This document shows positions 46,710 to 55,609 of a stretch of DNA of 64,000 bases, piece by piece (the first letter of the stretch is position 1; every line of letters begins with the position of its first letter). The notes below the pieces were generated by a model, which searched no databases, was not told the origin of the DNA, and saw only the letters and a list, made by a program, of their open reading frames with translations. Position numbers and translations under genes: made by a program. The stretch comes from a bacterium (lineage in GTDB: Bacteria; Zhuqueibacterota; Zhuqueibacteria; Residuimicrobiales; Krinioviventaceae), in the NCBI GenBank assembly GCA_029561455.1, contig JAKQIY010000085.1, positions 118,763 to 182,762 of the forward strand, read 5' to 3'.

Positions 46710-47522
46710 ATGACTGGTTGGAAAAATAAAATCGTAATTGTTGCAATATTTTTACTGGCGCTCATTATTATCAGCGTCCTAGTGGCGCCGCTGTTTGCCC
46801 GGCTGGACCCGGTCAACCATTCCCTGGATGAAACCTGGCAAAAACCTTCATTAAAACACTGGTTCGGCACCGATAAATTCGGCCGGGATGTGTTTGCCAG
46901 GGTTTTGTATGGCGGCAGAATTTCTTTCCTCATCGCCATGCTGGCAATGTTGTTATCACTGTTCATTGGTATACCTTATGGCCTGCTATCCGGTTACCTG
47001 GGCAAAAAAACCGATGCCCTACTTAGCTGGTTCATCAACCTGTTTATGGCCATTCCTCAGTTTTTACTGATCCTGACAATTATTGCCATACTGGATAAAA
47101 ATTCCGTTACCTGGGTAATTATTGTTATAGCCCTGTTTAGCTGGATGGATGTGGCTCGGCTGGTTCGCAACCAAACCCTGACATTAAAGGAACGGGATTT
47201 TATACTGGCGGCGCAGGTCACCGGTCTGTCTTCGCTGCGAATTTTGGTGAGGCATATTTTACCCAATCTGGTGGGCTCTCTGGTCGTTTTGGCAACACTT
47301 ATGCTTGCGAATATCATTCTGATCGAGTCGGCGCTCAGTTTTATCGGTTTAGGTATTCAACCGCCAACCCCAAGCTGGGGTAATATCATTAATGACGGCC
47401 GTCAGGCATTAGTCGGGTGTTGGTGGATCAGCATTTTTCCCGGTTTGGCAATTATTTTTACCGTGTTGTGCATCCATATAATTGGTGAACATATACAAGA
47501 AAAAAATGTATCAAGATATTAA
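46710..47522 (+). CDS. ABC transporter permease (OppC/DppC/NikC type)
   Basis: 270 residues with six hydrophobic segments. C-type signatures are HWFGTDKFGRDVFARVLYGG near the N-terminus, the EAA loop ILAAQVTGLSSLRILVRHIL, and the terminal LSFIGLGIQPPTPSWGNIIN. Together with the previous gene product it forms the membrane channel. It lies four bases after that gene. Confidence 0.94.
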   Translation: MTGWKNKIVIVAIFLLALIIISVLVAPLFARLDPVNHSLDETWQKPSLKHWFGTDKFGRDVFARVLYGGRISFLIAMLAMLLSLFIGIPYGLLSGYLGKKTDALLSWFINLFMAIPQFLLILTIIAILDKNSVTWVIIVIALFSWMDVARLVRNQTLTLKERDFILAAQVTGLSSLRILVRHILPNLVGSLVVLATLMLANIILIESALSFIGLGIQPPTPSWGNIINDGRQALVGCWWISIFPGLAIIFTVLCIHIIGEHIQEKNVSRY

Positions 47523-47826
47523 TTTTTATTAAATTATGACAACAGAAAGAATATAATGATCTCTGCGTCTTTTCCCACAGTCAGAAAAACCAGTTCGTAT
47601 GAAACAAACTGTAGAGCGGGCATCGGCGTCATAAGGCTCACGAATCGCAAGACTAATATTTTAATAAAAATTGAAAAGATATTACTGTACAGGAAATGTG
47701 CTTTAATTATAAAAAAATAAACGGCATAGAATTTGTAGATTAATTTATGGAGATATACCCGGAAGTTGTAAGTATTTTACGGATCAGCCGGCTATACTCC
47801 CTTAATAACGGGCGAGGAGGGTTACG
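47523..47826. other. 304-bp intergenic region
   Basis: This gap lies between the permease gene and the second GAF kinase. A strong GAGGAGG ribosome-binding site lies at 47813-47819. I see no terminator with a T run and no convincing promoter. Confidence 0.4.
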
Positions 47827-49251
47827 ATGTTTATGGATGATGATGTACTTATGAATAATAAGGAAGATGATTTGCACGCTGAGAATGAATTTTTAGATCT
47901 GATCAACGAATTCGATCAGGAGATCAATGATATTGATGAAGAGATTCTGGCACGGGAAGAGGAAAGCGCCTTTGGCGACTGGAACTTTATATCCGAATTA
48001 CTGGAAACATTTCGTTTGATGAACAGTTCACTCGATCTAAAACGGGTTTTACTGCATGTCATGGATGCAGCCATTTCGGTGATCAATGCCGAGCGCGGCT
48101 TTCTGGTATTACGTAATAACAAGGGTGAACTGGAATTCAAAATCGCCCGCAATGCGGAAAAAAAGACCCTGATGGATACGGAATTCAAGGTCAGCCAGAG
48201 TTATCTCAATGAAACGATCAAACGTAAAGAAATTATTTATATTGAAGATGTATTATCCGATCAGAATTATTCACCCAGTCAGAGCGTACGGCAGTTAAAG
48301 CTGCGCAGTATTGTATGTTGCCCCATGTTCATTCATGGCGATCTGATCGGGGTTATTTACGCCGACAGTTCCAAACCATTGATCGGTAAATCGAAGATAA
48401 AAAAACAGTTGTTCCAGCTTTTTGCCGACCAGGCTGCCGAGGGTATTCGCAATGCCCAGTTGTATCAAAAAGTGAAACGCTCTTATGAACAACTCGAAAA
48501 TGCCCAGGACAGCCTGATCTATGCGGAAAAAATGGCGGCGCGCGGGAAAATGGCCGCCAGGATCGGGCACGAATTGAATAACCTGCTCTCCATTATTTAC
48601 GGCAACCTGGAACTTGCCATTCATTACCTGGTCAATGATGGCGATGTAAAAAAAGTGCTCGGTCACCTGGAATTTGTGGCTAAAAAGCTGGACAGTATGA
48701 CCCGCTTCTCCCAGGGTCTGATGAACAATTCGCACATGGAAACAAAAATCGAACCGTGTAATGTTAACCACCTTGTTCACGAATTCCTGGAATTCATTCG
48801 TCCGGTTTATAAACGCACCGGCGCCACATTTGAAGAAGATTTCGATCCCGAAGTGCCGGAGATCGATGTAGATAAAGGTCAAATCCAGCAGATCTTTTAC
48901 AATATTACCAAAAACGCTATTGAAGTTCGTCCGGATACGCATATCACCATAAGCACCCGTTTCGATAAAAAAGAGAAACAGGTATTTATTACCATTGCCG
49001 ATACCGGTCCTGGTATTGAAAAAGCCAAACTAAGCCAGATATTTTCACCGCTGTTCACAGACAAGGCGGAAGGACATGGTTTTGGTTTGAGCATTTGCCG
49101 GGCTATTGCTAAAAAACACGGCGGCACGATTACTGTTGAAAGTGAATTGGGAATCGGTTCCCAGTTTATCGTTTCGCTGCCGGTTAAAACCAAAAAGAAA
49201 AAAGAGTTTGAAGCGGAAAAGCTTAACGTATCCAACGAATTTATCTATTAA
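47827..49251 (+). CDS. Soluble GAF-domain histidine kinase
   Basis: 474 residues, no membrane helix. An acidic N-terminal region (1-50) precedes a GAF domain (about 60-210: VLLHVMDAAISVINAERGFL, SIVCCPMFIHGDLIGVIYAD). The DHp helix carries His248 (RIGHELNNLLSIIYGN), and the ATPase domain is complete with N box IFYNITKNAIEV, G1 IADTGPGIE and G2 GHGFGLSICRAI. The Cys pair in SIVCCPM is shared with the kinase at 55610. It sits between the transporter permeases and the binding protein gene (which starts 10 bases later), so it may respond to uptake of the transported peptide. Confidence 0.93.
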   Translation: MFMDDDVLMNNKEDDLHAENEFLDLINEFDQEINDIDEEILAREEESAFGDWNFISELLETFRLMNSSLDLKRVLLHVMDAAISVINAERGFLVLRNNKGELEFKIARNAEKKTLMDTEFKVSQSYLNETIKRKEIIYIEDVLSDQNYSPSQSVRQLKLRSIVCCPMFIHGDLIGVIYADSSKPLIGKSKIKKQLFQLFADQAAEGIRNAQLYQKVKRSYEQLENAQDSLIYAEKMAARGKMAARIGHELNNLLSIIYGNLELAIHYLVNDGDVKKVLGHLEFVAKKLDSMTRFSQGLMNNSHMETKIEPCNVNHLVHEFLEFIRPVYKRTGATFEEDFDPEVPEIDVDKGQIQQIFYNITKNAIEVRPDTHITISTRFDKKEKQVFITIADTGPGIEKAKLSQIFSPLFTDKAEGHGFGLSICRAIAKKHGGTITVESELGIGSQFIVSLPVKTKKKKEFEAEKLNVSNEFIY

Positions 49252-49261
49252 AAGGAAGCTA

Positions 49262-50845
49262 ATGAAAATCAGAACCTTTTGTTACTGTATTTTTACCTTT
49301 GCCCTTATTTCAAGTTTTGCTTTCCTTTCCTGCCAGCAACAAAAATCCACATCGCAATTGGTTATAGGTGTGACCGGCGATGTTGATTCATTTAATCCCC
49401 TGCTCACCCGTTCCCGCTTTGGCGCGGAATTATCGAAAATGTTGTACATAGGATTGCTGGAAGAACAACCGGATTTCGTCACCTTTAAACCTGCCCTGGC
49501 CCGGTCGTGGAGTTTTGAGGACAGTGGCAAACGCATCCGGTTCAACCTGCGCACCGATGTTTTCTGGTCCGACAGTGTTAAAGTTACCGCAGCCGACGTA
49601 GAATTCACCCATTCAAAACAGGTCGATGAACTAATCGGCTGGACCGGCGCCAGTGTAAAAAGTTTTATTTCCGCCGTACAGGTTGTCAACGACTCGACCA
49701 TTGATTTTATTTTTACGGAAATCTACCCTTACCAGCTTATGGACGCAAATGAAGGCGTCATTTTACCCAGGCATATTTTTGAAAATGTGGCTTCCACCGA
49801 CTGGCAAAGCCTGGATTATACCAAACATTTCATCTCCAGTGGCCCTTATAAATTAAAGACCTGGGCGCCCAATCAATATATTGAACTGACCCGGAATGAG
49901 TTGTATTATAACCCGGCATTGCCCAAAATTAATACTCTCATTTTCAAACAAGTGCCCGACCAGACACAATTACTCACTCAATTGCAGACCGGTGAAATAA
50001 ATGTCTTGGAAGGCGTGCCCGCTCAGGATGCAGTGCAAATTGCGGCGGAAAATAAAAATATTACTATTGAGCATTTCCCCTACTCTCAATATGTTCAAGT
50101 CTCCTGGAATATGCAAAAACCCCTGTTTCAGGAGCGCCGTGTACGGCAGGCTTTGACAATGGCAATCGACCGGCAATCCCTGGTCGAGCATTTATTACAG
50201 GGTTTCGGTCAAGTGTGTAACGGACCCATTCATACCATGTTGTGGGCCAGCAACCCCGACCTACCGATCATCCTGTTTTCTGTCGATTCCGCCAAAGCAC
50301 AGCTATCCGCAGCCGGCTGGGCAGATACCGATAATGACGGTTACCTGGATAAGAATAAGCAACCTTTTGAATTTCAGCTCATGACCAATATTGGCAGCCA
50401 GGTGCGCGAAGATGCCCTGGTGATGATCCAGGAAATGCTTAAAGACGTGGGCATCAAAGTAGTTCCTCAGCGATTGGAATGGTCGGTATATGTGGAAAAA
50501 CTGACCGCCAGGGATTATGATGCGGTTTTGATCGGCATGATGTCGGCAACTAAGGTGGATGTGTTCCCGGTGTGGCATTCATCTATGTGCGGCGCCGACG
50601 GTTTTAACCTGTCTTGTTACAAAAACACTCATGTAGATTCCCTAATTGAAAAAGCCCGGCAACTGGCCGACCGCGATTCCGCTCTGCCGTTGTGGTACGA
50701 GTTCCAGGAGATCCTGGTCCAGGATCAACCGGCAACATTCCTGTGGATTCCGGAAAGACTGGTTGGTTTTGATACCCATATCAGGGGCTTTATATTTTCA
50801 CCGGTTTCTACCTTTTTCAATGTTGCGGAATGGTATTATCAATAA
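49262..50845 (+). CDS. Peptide/nickel-type ABC substrate-binding lipoprotein
   Basis: 527 residues from the ATG at 49262 with AAAGGAAG 6 bases before it; the frame is open into the kinase gene but the lipoprotein signal starts here. The lipobox is FLSC (Cys about residue 24). The body follows the SBP family 5 plan: IGVTGDVDSFNPLLTRS, PALARSWSFEDSGKRIRFNL, DVFWSDSVKVTAADVEFT, RVRQALTMAIDRQSLVEHLL and a terminal DQPATFLWIPERL. It collects oligopeptides or a metal chelate for the permeases at 45743-47522, although a kinase gene intervenes. Confidence 0.92.
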   Translation: MKIRTFCYCIFTFALISSFAFLSCQQQKSTSQLVIGVTGDVDSFNPLLTRSRFGAELSKMLYIGLLEEQPDFVTFKPALARSWSFEDSGKRIRFNLRTDVFWSDSVKVTAADVEFTHSKQVDELIGWTGASVKSFISAVQVVNDSTIDFIFTEIYPYQLMDANEGVILPRHIFENVASTDWQSLDYTKHFISSGPYKLKTWAPNQYIELTRNELYYNPALPKINTLIFKQVPDQTQLLTQLQTGEINVLEGVPAQDAVQIAAENKNITIEHFPYSQYVQVSWNMQKPLFQERRVRQALTMAIDRQSLVEHLLQGFGQVCNGPIHTMLWASNPDLPIILFSVDSAKAQLSAAGWADTDNDGYLDKNKQPFEFQLMTNIGSQVREDALVMIQEMLKDVGIKVVPQRLEWSVYVEKLTARDYDAVLIGMMSATKVDVFPVWHSSMCGADGFNLSCYKNTHVDSLIEKARQLADRDSALPLWYEFQEILVQDQPATFLWIPERLVGFDTHIRGFIFSPVSTFFNVAEWYYQ

Positions 50846-50867
50846 CAGGCAATGTTGAAAGTTTTTT

Positions 50868-53800
50868 ATGGAAAAAGCTCAGGTTGATGTCAATGTGGAT
50901 CATAGTTTTGCCCCGGATAATTTTGTAAACGGTCGTTACAAGATCATCAAAGAACTGGGGCGCGGGGGCATGGGGATCGTTTTTTTGGTCGAAGATACGG
51001 CGCGCGATAACGATATCATTGTCCTCAAAGTTTTCCAATCCGGCAATGCCAATGAGGAATTGATAGAATCATTGCGTACTGAATTTGCAATTCTTTCCGC
51101 CATGCGTCATCCCAACCTGGTTGGGGTTTTCGATTTCGGCAAGATCTCGGGCAAGCGCGAATACTTTTTCACCATGGAATACATCAAGGGCATGGAGTTT
51201 CTTCAAGCCGTCAAAATTCTGCCGGAATCTGACCTGAAAACGCTATTTATACAACTCGTGCAGGCGCTCGATTATATACATGCCTCAGGTATTTATCATG
51301 GGGATATAAAAAGCGAAAATATTATTATATACAAGGATATTGACAATAATTACAACCTGAAACTCATGGATTTCGGCCTGGCGGTAAAGGAAAAAGAAAA
51401 GATAACCAGGAGCAGCGGCGGCACCCTTGAATACCTGGCGCCAGAATTATTCCAGAATGCGCCGCTCAATATCACAACTGATTTATATGCTGTTGGGGTA
51501 TTGATGTTTTGGGCATATACTGGCCAGGCGCCCTTTGGCGGTTCACCGGAAGATATAAAAAATGGCCATTTAAAAAAACAACCGTCCAGGATTTCCACGC
51601 TTAAAAGCGATATAGCCCCGGAGATCGATGCCGCTGTTTTCAGAATGCTGGCAAAAGATCCGGTAGAGCGGTTTTCGAGCAGTGAGGAATTGCTGGCCGC
51701 CCTGGGAGTTGAACAATACGATACTTCCAGAAACAGCGATTTAATTGCCCCGCTCATTTGGGACTCGTTTTTAAAATTACGCGCCCGGGAAATCAATGAT
51801 CTCTATCAACACATCATCGCCATTGTTGACAAGAACAATACCACCAAGCCCGACAATTTTATTATTATAAAGGGAAATGAAGGATCAGGGCATAACCGTA
51901 TTATTGATGAACTCAAGTACCGGCTGCAAATTCAGGAGATTAAAGTACTTGAGGGTTGGTGCCGGAATGATAAAAGCACTCTGTACGAACCGCTGATCGA
52001 TATTTTTAAAGGCTACCAGGAAATTGAGAATTTTATTCATAATAGCTATACCAAACTAATGTCCAACCGATCGGGCAAAGATGATATGCAGTTGGTACGT
52101 CTGAAATTTATGGATGAAATCTGCGGTAAAATCCGGCTTTTTACACGCTCAACTCCCATTGTGTTGTTGATACGCGATATTGAACTGGCTAACGAAGGCA
52201 TGATCGATCTGATCCATTACATGGGTCGTTTACTTGTTAAAGAGAATATTGCCCTGGTGGTTTCCATAACCACAGATAAACAATCTCAGGATATTAGCCT
52301 GCAATTACAAAAAGGCAGGGACTCGCTAAACAGTGTTCATGAATTCCGGGTTACACGGGTAGATGAGACGGAGATTGAGCGGTTAATGAACACCGCTTTT
52401 ATTAATCATCTGTTCCCGCAAAATTTTTTCAGAGAATTATTTAATAATACCGGCGGCAACCCTGAAATCATTGCTGCAGTTCTCACCGCCTTGCACAAAT
52501 CGGGTTTATTTACGCGCTCCGATAAAACCTGGATGCTCAGTGATAAATATGATCTTGCCGGCCTCGATTTAAAAGATATAAACAAACTATACCTGGAAAC
52601 TTTTAGCAGTTTACCCGATTTACAAAAAAATATCACTAAAATAGCATCAGTACATGATTTTGCCATTAACAAAACAGTTTTTATAAAATTGTTGGATATC
52701 AGCGAAGAAAAATTTGATTATGAAATCGGCTTTTTGCTGGACAAACGTATCTTTTTAACCAGCCAAACCGATAGCACGGTGAATTATTATTTTCTCTCCA
52801 ATGTCTTTAAAGACGCAGTATATGAATTAATTCCGGAAAATGAGCGCCAGAGTTTACATCTGCAAATTATACAAATTTACCAGGCAGTTGGCGATCGTTT
52901 GCAGCTATCCATAGAACAAAAAGCTTATCATCTTTTAAAAGCAGGTGTGCTCGATAAAGGATTGCCCATGGCGTCGCGGGCGTATCATAAATTAAAAAAT
53001 TCATACTCGAACCGGCGGGCTTTATTTATATCCCGGTTATCTCTACTAAAATGCGGCGAGACAAAAAAACGTTATTGCCGGGTCTTTAGACGTCATGTCG
53101 CTGATATCGAAGATACACTGGGTGATTCCGCAGAAGCGCTAAAGAACTATTCCGATCTGCTGGAACTGTATAAAAATGGTATTGCCAAATCCGCCCTGTT
53201 ACGGCGAATTTCATCTCTGCATCAAAAACTGGGAAACCTGGAAAGCGCCGCAGAAAATCTGAACCTGGCCTTGTCGTTGGTACCCGATCATGCAGTTATT
53301 GAAAGAGCGTTAATATTGCGGGAACTGTCATGGCTATCGCTTATTCAGGGGCAATACCAACAATCCATGGAACTGGGTAAAAATGCACTGGATATTTTAC
53401 CGGCCAATTCCCCAACCCGCACCCTGGCCCTTACCCTAAATAACCTGGGAGGCGCTTCCTTTTATGCCGGCAATATTGAACAAGCGGTAATTTATTTTGC
53501 AAAAAGCGCCCAGGTTAAAAACGATCTGGGCGACCGGCGCAGCATGGCAGCAACCCTGAACAACCTGGGTATTGTTCATAATGTTTCCGGCGATCACAAA
53601 AAAGCGCGCGAGTATTGGGTTAAAAGTCTGGAAATAATGGAGCAGATCGGCGATATGGCCGGGCTGGCCGAAACTTACAACAACCTCGGTATTCTGCTCA
53701 TGGAAAGCGGCCAGTACGAACGGGCTTTAAATTATTATAAAAAATGCAAGGATTTAAAAAATCGCATTGGCGATATCCGGGGACTCGTAGCGGCGCACTG

Positions 53801-54602
53801 CAACACCGGGGAATTATTATTCCTGCGTGAAGACTATTCGCAGGCTCTGGACGCACTCGATGAAGGTATTAAATTTGCCGAACGCATCAACAGTTATTCA
53901 GACAAGGCGGAAATGTTATATCAAAAAGCGCGGGTTTACATTGCCTTGAATCACCTCGAATATGCTATGCTGGCTATTGACGGTTGCCTGAAACTATCGG
54001 AAACAGATAAAGACCAGGCCAAACTGGGCGAATATTATGTTCTTAAAGCCTGGTTAACCTGGTTGACGGAAAACCAGTTTGAAAACAGCTATTTGCATAA
54101 AGCTGAAGAAATATTTGTAAAAGATAATAATCAAAACCTGGGCGTTCTGCTCAATCTTGCTTATTTAAGATACTATACCGAAATAAAAAGTGTTGCCCAA
54201 GCCCTTGACAGGTTTCATAAAATTAACAAAATAATCGAATCCTCCAATTATCGCTGGCATCAGGTGCAGTTATTAATACTATTTGCCAAAACCCTAATGC
54301 TGGATAACCGCCCTGCACATTTGATTGAAAAGATTCTGGACCGGTCTGAAGATATGGCCAAATCTATGGGGCTACTACTGCAAATTAAAAGTATTTATTT
54401 ACTACGTGGCTTGCTGTCAGGGAAATCCGGAGATTATGTTACCGGTTACAAACATTTGCGCAAGGCTTACCAGTGTTTAAAACTATGCATGGCGCATATA
54501 GTTCAGGATGATTTTAAAAAATCTATACTAACTCAACCTGAAAATATTGAATTGTTGCAAAACATCAAGCAAATCAAGGAATCTATCAAGACCGGTCGTT
54601 AA
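50868..54602 (+). CDS. Ser/Thr protein kinase with degenerate P-loop ATPase and TPR domains
   Basis: 1244 residues, no membrane helix. The kinase domain (about 22-280) has the Gly-rich loop GRGGMG (31-36), Lys54, a catalytic loop HGDIKSEN (Asp146, with Gly replacing the Arg of HRD) and DFG (168-170), so it should be active. An AAA-type domain follows (about 330-620), whose P-loop reads GNEGSGHN (336-343): the invariant Lys is His342 and the Ser/Thr is Asn, so ATP hydrolysis is unlikely. A long TPR region follows (about 690-1235, including ALTLNNLGGASFYAGN, ATLNNLGIVHNVSGDHKKAR, ETYNNLGILLMESGQYERAL). The plan is that of MalT/STAND-like signal proteins with a kinase head. Confidence 0.9.
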   Translation: MEKAQVDVNVDHSFAPDNFVNGRYKIIKELGRGGMGIVFLVEDTARDNDIIVLKVFQSGNANEELIESLRTEFAILSAMRHPNLVGVFDFGKISGKREYFFTMEYIKGMEFLQAVKILPESDLKTLFIQLVQALDYIHASGIYHGDIKSENIIIYKDIDNNYNLKLMDFGLAVKEKEKITRSSGGTLEYLAPELFQNAPLNITTDLYAVGVLMFWAYTGQAPFGGSPEDIKNGHLKKQPSRISTLKSDIAPEIDAAVFRMLAKDPVERFSSSEELLAALGVEQYDTSRNSDLIAPLIWDSFLKLRAREINDLYQHIIAIVDKNNTTKPDNFIIIKGNEGSGHNRIIDELKYRLQIQEIKVLEGWCRNDKSTLYEPLIDIFKGYQEIENFIHNSYTKLMSNRSGKDDMQLVRLKFMDEICGKIRLFTRSTPIVLLIRDIELANEGMIDLIHYMGRLLVKENIALVVSITTDKQSQDISLQLQKGRDSLNSVHEFRVTRVDETEIERLMNTAFINHLFPQNFFRELFNNTGGNPEIIAAVLTALHKSGLFTRSDKTWMLSDKYDLAGLDLKDINKLYLETFSSLPDLQKNITKIASVHDFAINKTVFIKLLDISEEKFDYEIGFLLDKRIFLTSQTDSTVNYYFLSNVFKDAVYELIPENERQSLHLQIIQIYQAVGDRLQLSIEQKAYHLLKAGVLDKGLPMASRAYHKLKNSYSNRRALFISRLSLLKCGETKKRYCRVFRRHVADIEDTLGDSAEALKNYSDLLELYKNGIAKSALLRRISSLHQKLGNLESAAENLNLALSLVPDHAVIERALILRELSWLSLIQGQYQQSMELGKNALDILPANSPTRTLALTLNNLGGASFYAGNIEQAVIYFAKSAQVKNDLGDRRSMAATLNNLGIVHNVSGDHKKAREYWVKSLEIMEQIGDMAGLAETYNNLGILLMESGQYERALNYYKKCKDLKNRIGDIRGLVAAHCNTGELLFLREDYSQALDALDEGIKFAERINSYSDKAEMLYQKARVYIALNHLEYAMLAIDGCLKLSETDKDQAKLGEYYVLKAWLTWLTENQFENSYLHKAEEIFVKDNNQNLGVLLNLAYLRYYTEIKSVAQALDRFHKINKIIESSNYRWHQVQLLILFAKTLMLDNRPAHLIEKILDRSEDMAKSMGLLLQIKSIYLLRGLLSGKSGDYVTGYKHLRKAYQCLKLCMAHIVQDDFKKSILTQPENIELLQNIKQIKESIKTGR

Positions 54603-54880
54603 CAGGACATTGTCCCATGATGTAACCAACTGTCCATTACAGGAAACACTATTTCGATTTTGTAATCTACCTTTATCCAAATAATTAAAATTTCAATATT
54701 CATTAATTTTTAATCGGTTCTCATAACACATTGTTTATTATATATATAAATCGTTAAAAAAATTTAATAAAAATTTTTACTAAATTTTTTTAATATAAAA
54801 TCCCAATGGCCCCTTATTTGCTATGACATCATTGGATTCATAATTAATTAATTATTCATTATTAAAGCAGGAGAGATGAG
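54603..54880. other. 278-bp AT-rich intergenic region
   Basis: Very A/T-rich leader before the small lipoprotein gene. A GCAGGAGAG site lies just before that ATG. No terminator or repeat stands out. Confidence 0.35.
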
Positions 54881-55483
54881 ATGAAAACCCTAAAATTGTT
54901 TGCTTTGCTTGTTGTGCTCGCAGTTGTTGTATTCCAGAATACAGGATGCGACAAAATGCCCACCAGCGCAATCCCCACTGATGAAGTTGCCGTCACCAAA
55001 GACGCCGGCAATTCTACCGCGGCCTGTTTCCCCTCTTATAGGGACCCCTATGATGACGTTCAGATAATAAAAACCTGGGAAGATGATGGTATTATCAGTT
55101 ACCGCAAAGGCGGCTGGCTTGGTTCCAGACATACATTTACTCTTTATGTTTATCCAAGAACAATGAGCACGAATCGCGATACTTATTTATCAAGTAAGGT
55201 ATCTTTAACCTCTGAAAATGAGTTGATTTTTAATTTTGTTCCTGACGGTCTTTCATTCTCAAAACCGGCTGTTTTAACCTTGAATTATAATTTGTTGTTC
55301 GATAGAAAAGGCTTCAATGATAATACACCACTGTTGTTAAAATGGTGGAATCCTGCTACAGAAGAATGGGAAGTAATTGCCAAGTCCGAACGCTCCAACA
55401 GTTATTATCAATGGGACAGAGGAAGAAGAAATGTATCTTTTCTTATTGACCACTTTTCAATTTACCTGATTTCCAAAGATTGA
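54881..55483 (+). CDS. Small lipoprotein with ZU5-like beta domain
   Basis: 200 residues; the signal ends in a lipobox-like NTGC (Cys about 23). The mature part has a strand pattern GGWLGSRHTFTLYVYP, then VPDGLSFSKPAVLTLNYNLL, then LLLKWWNPATEEWEVIAKSE and a final VSFLIDHFSIYLIS. That succession resembles ZU5-type beta domains of extracellular bacterial proteins. Function unknown. It lies between the Ser/Thr kinase and the third GAF kinase genes. Confidence 0.6.
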   Translation: MKTLKLFALLVVLAVVVFQNTGCDKMPTSAIPTDEVAVTKDAGNSTAACFPSYRDPYDDVQIIKTWEDDGIISYRKGGWLGSRHTFTLYVYPRTMSTNRDTYLSSKVSLTSENELIFNFVPDGLSFSKPAVLTLNYNLLFDRKGFNDNTPLLLKWWNPATEEWEVIAKSERSNSYYQWDRGRRNVSFLIDHFSIYLISKD

Positions 55484-55609
55484 ATCGGAAAAAATTAACA
55501 AACTGTTCTTTGGTTTTATTTGCCAATAAATAAAAGGTTTTGTAACACCGATTTTCATACCAGATAATAATTACTAAACCTAAAGTCCTATGTGGTGGGG
55601 AGGCAGGTG

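Noticed and set aside
44138..50845. Assigning the transporter specifically to nickel (nik) by subunit lengths
   Set aside because: Lengths fit Nik subunits, but the family 5 binding protein does not show features I can tie to nickel over peptides, and no nickel enzyme genes are near. Left as Opp/Dpp/Nik type.
50868..54602. Frameshift or assembly error as the cause of the P-loop change
   Set aside because: The frame is continuous for 1244 codons with coherent domains before and after; the change is confined to the Lys and Ser/Thr positions.
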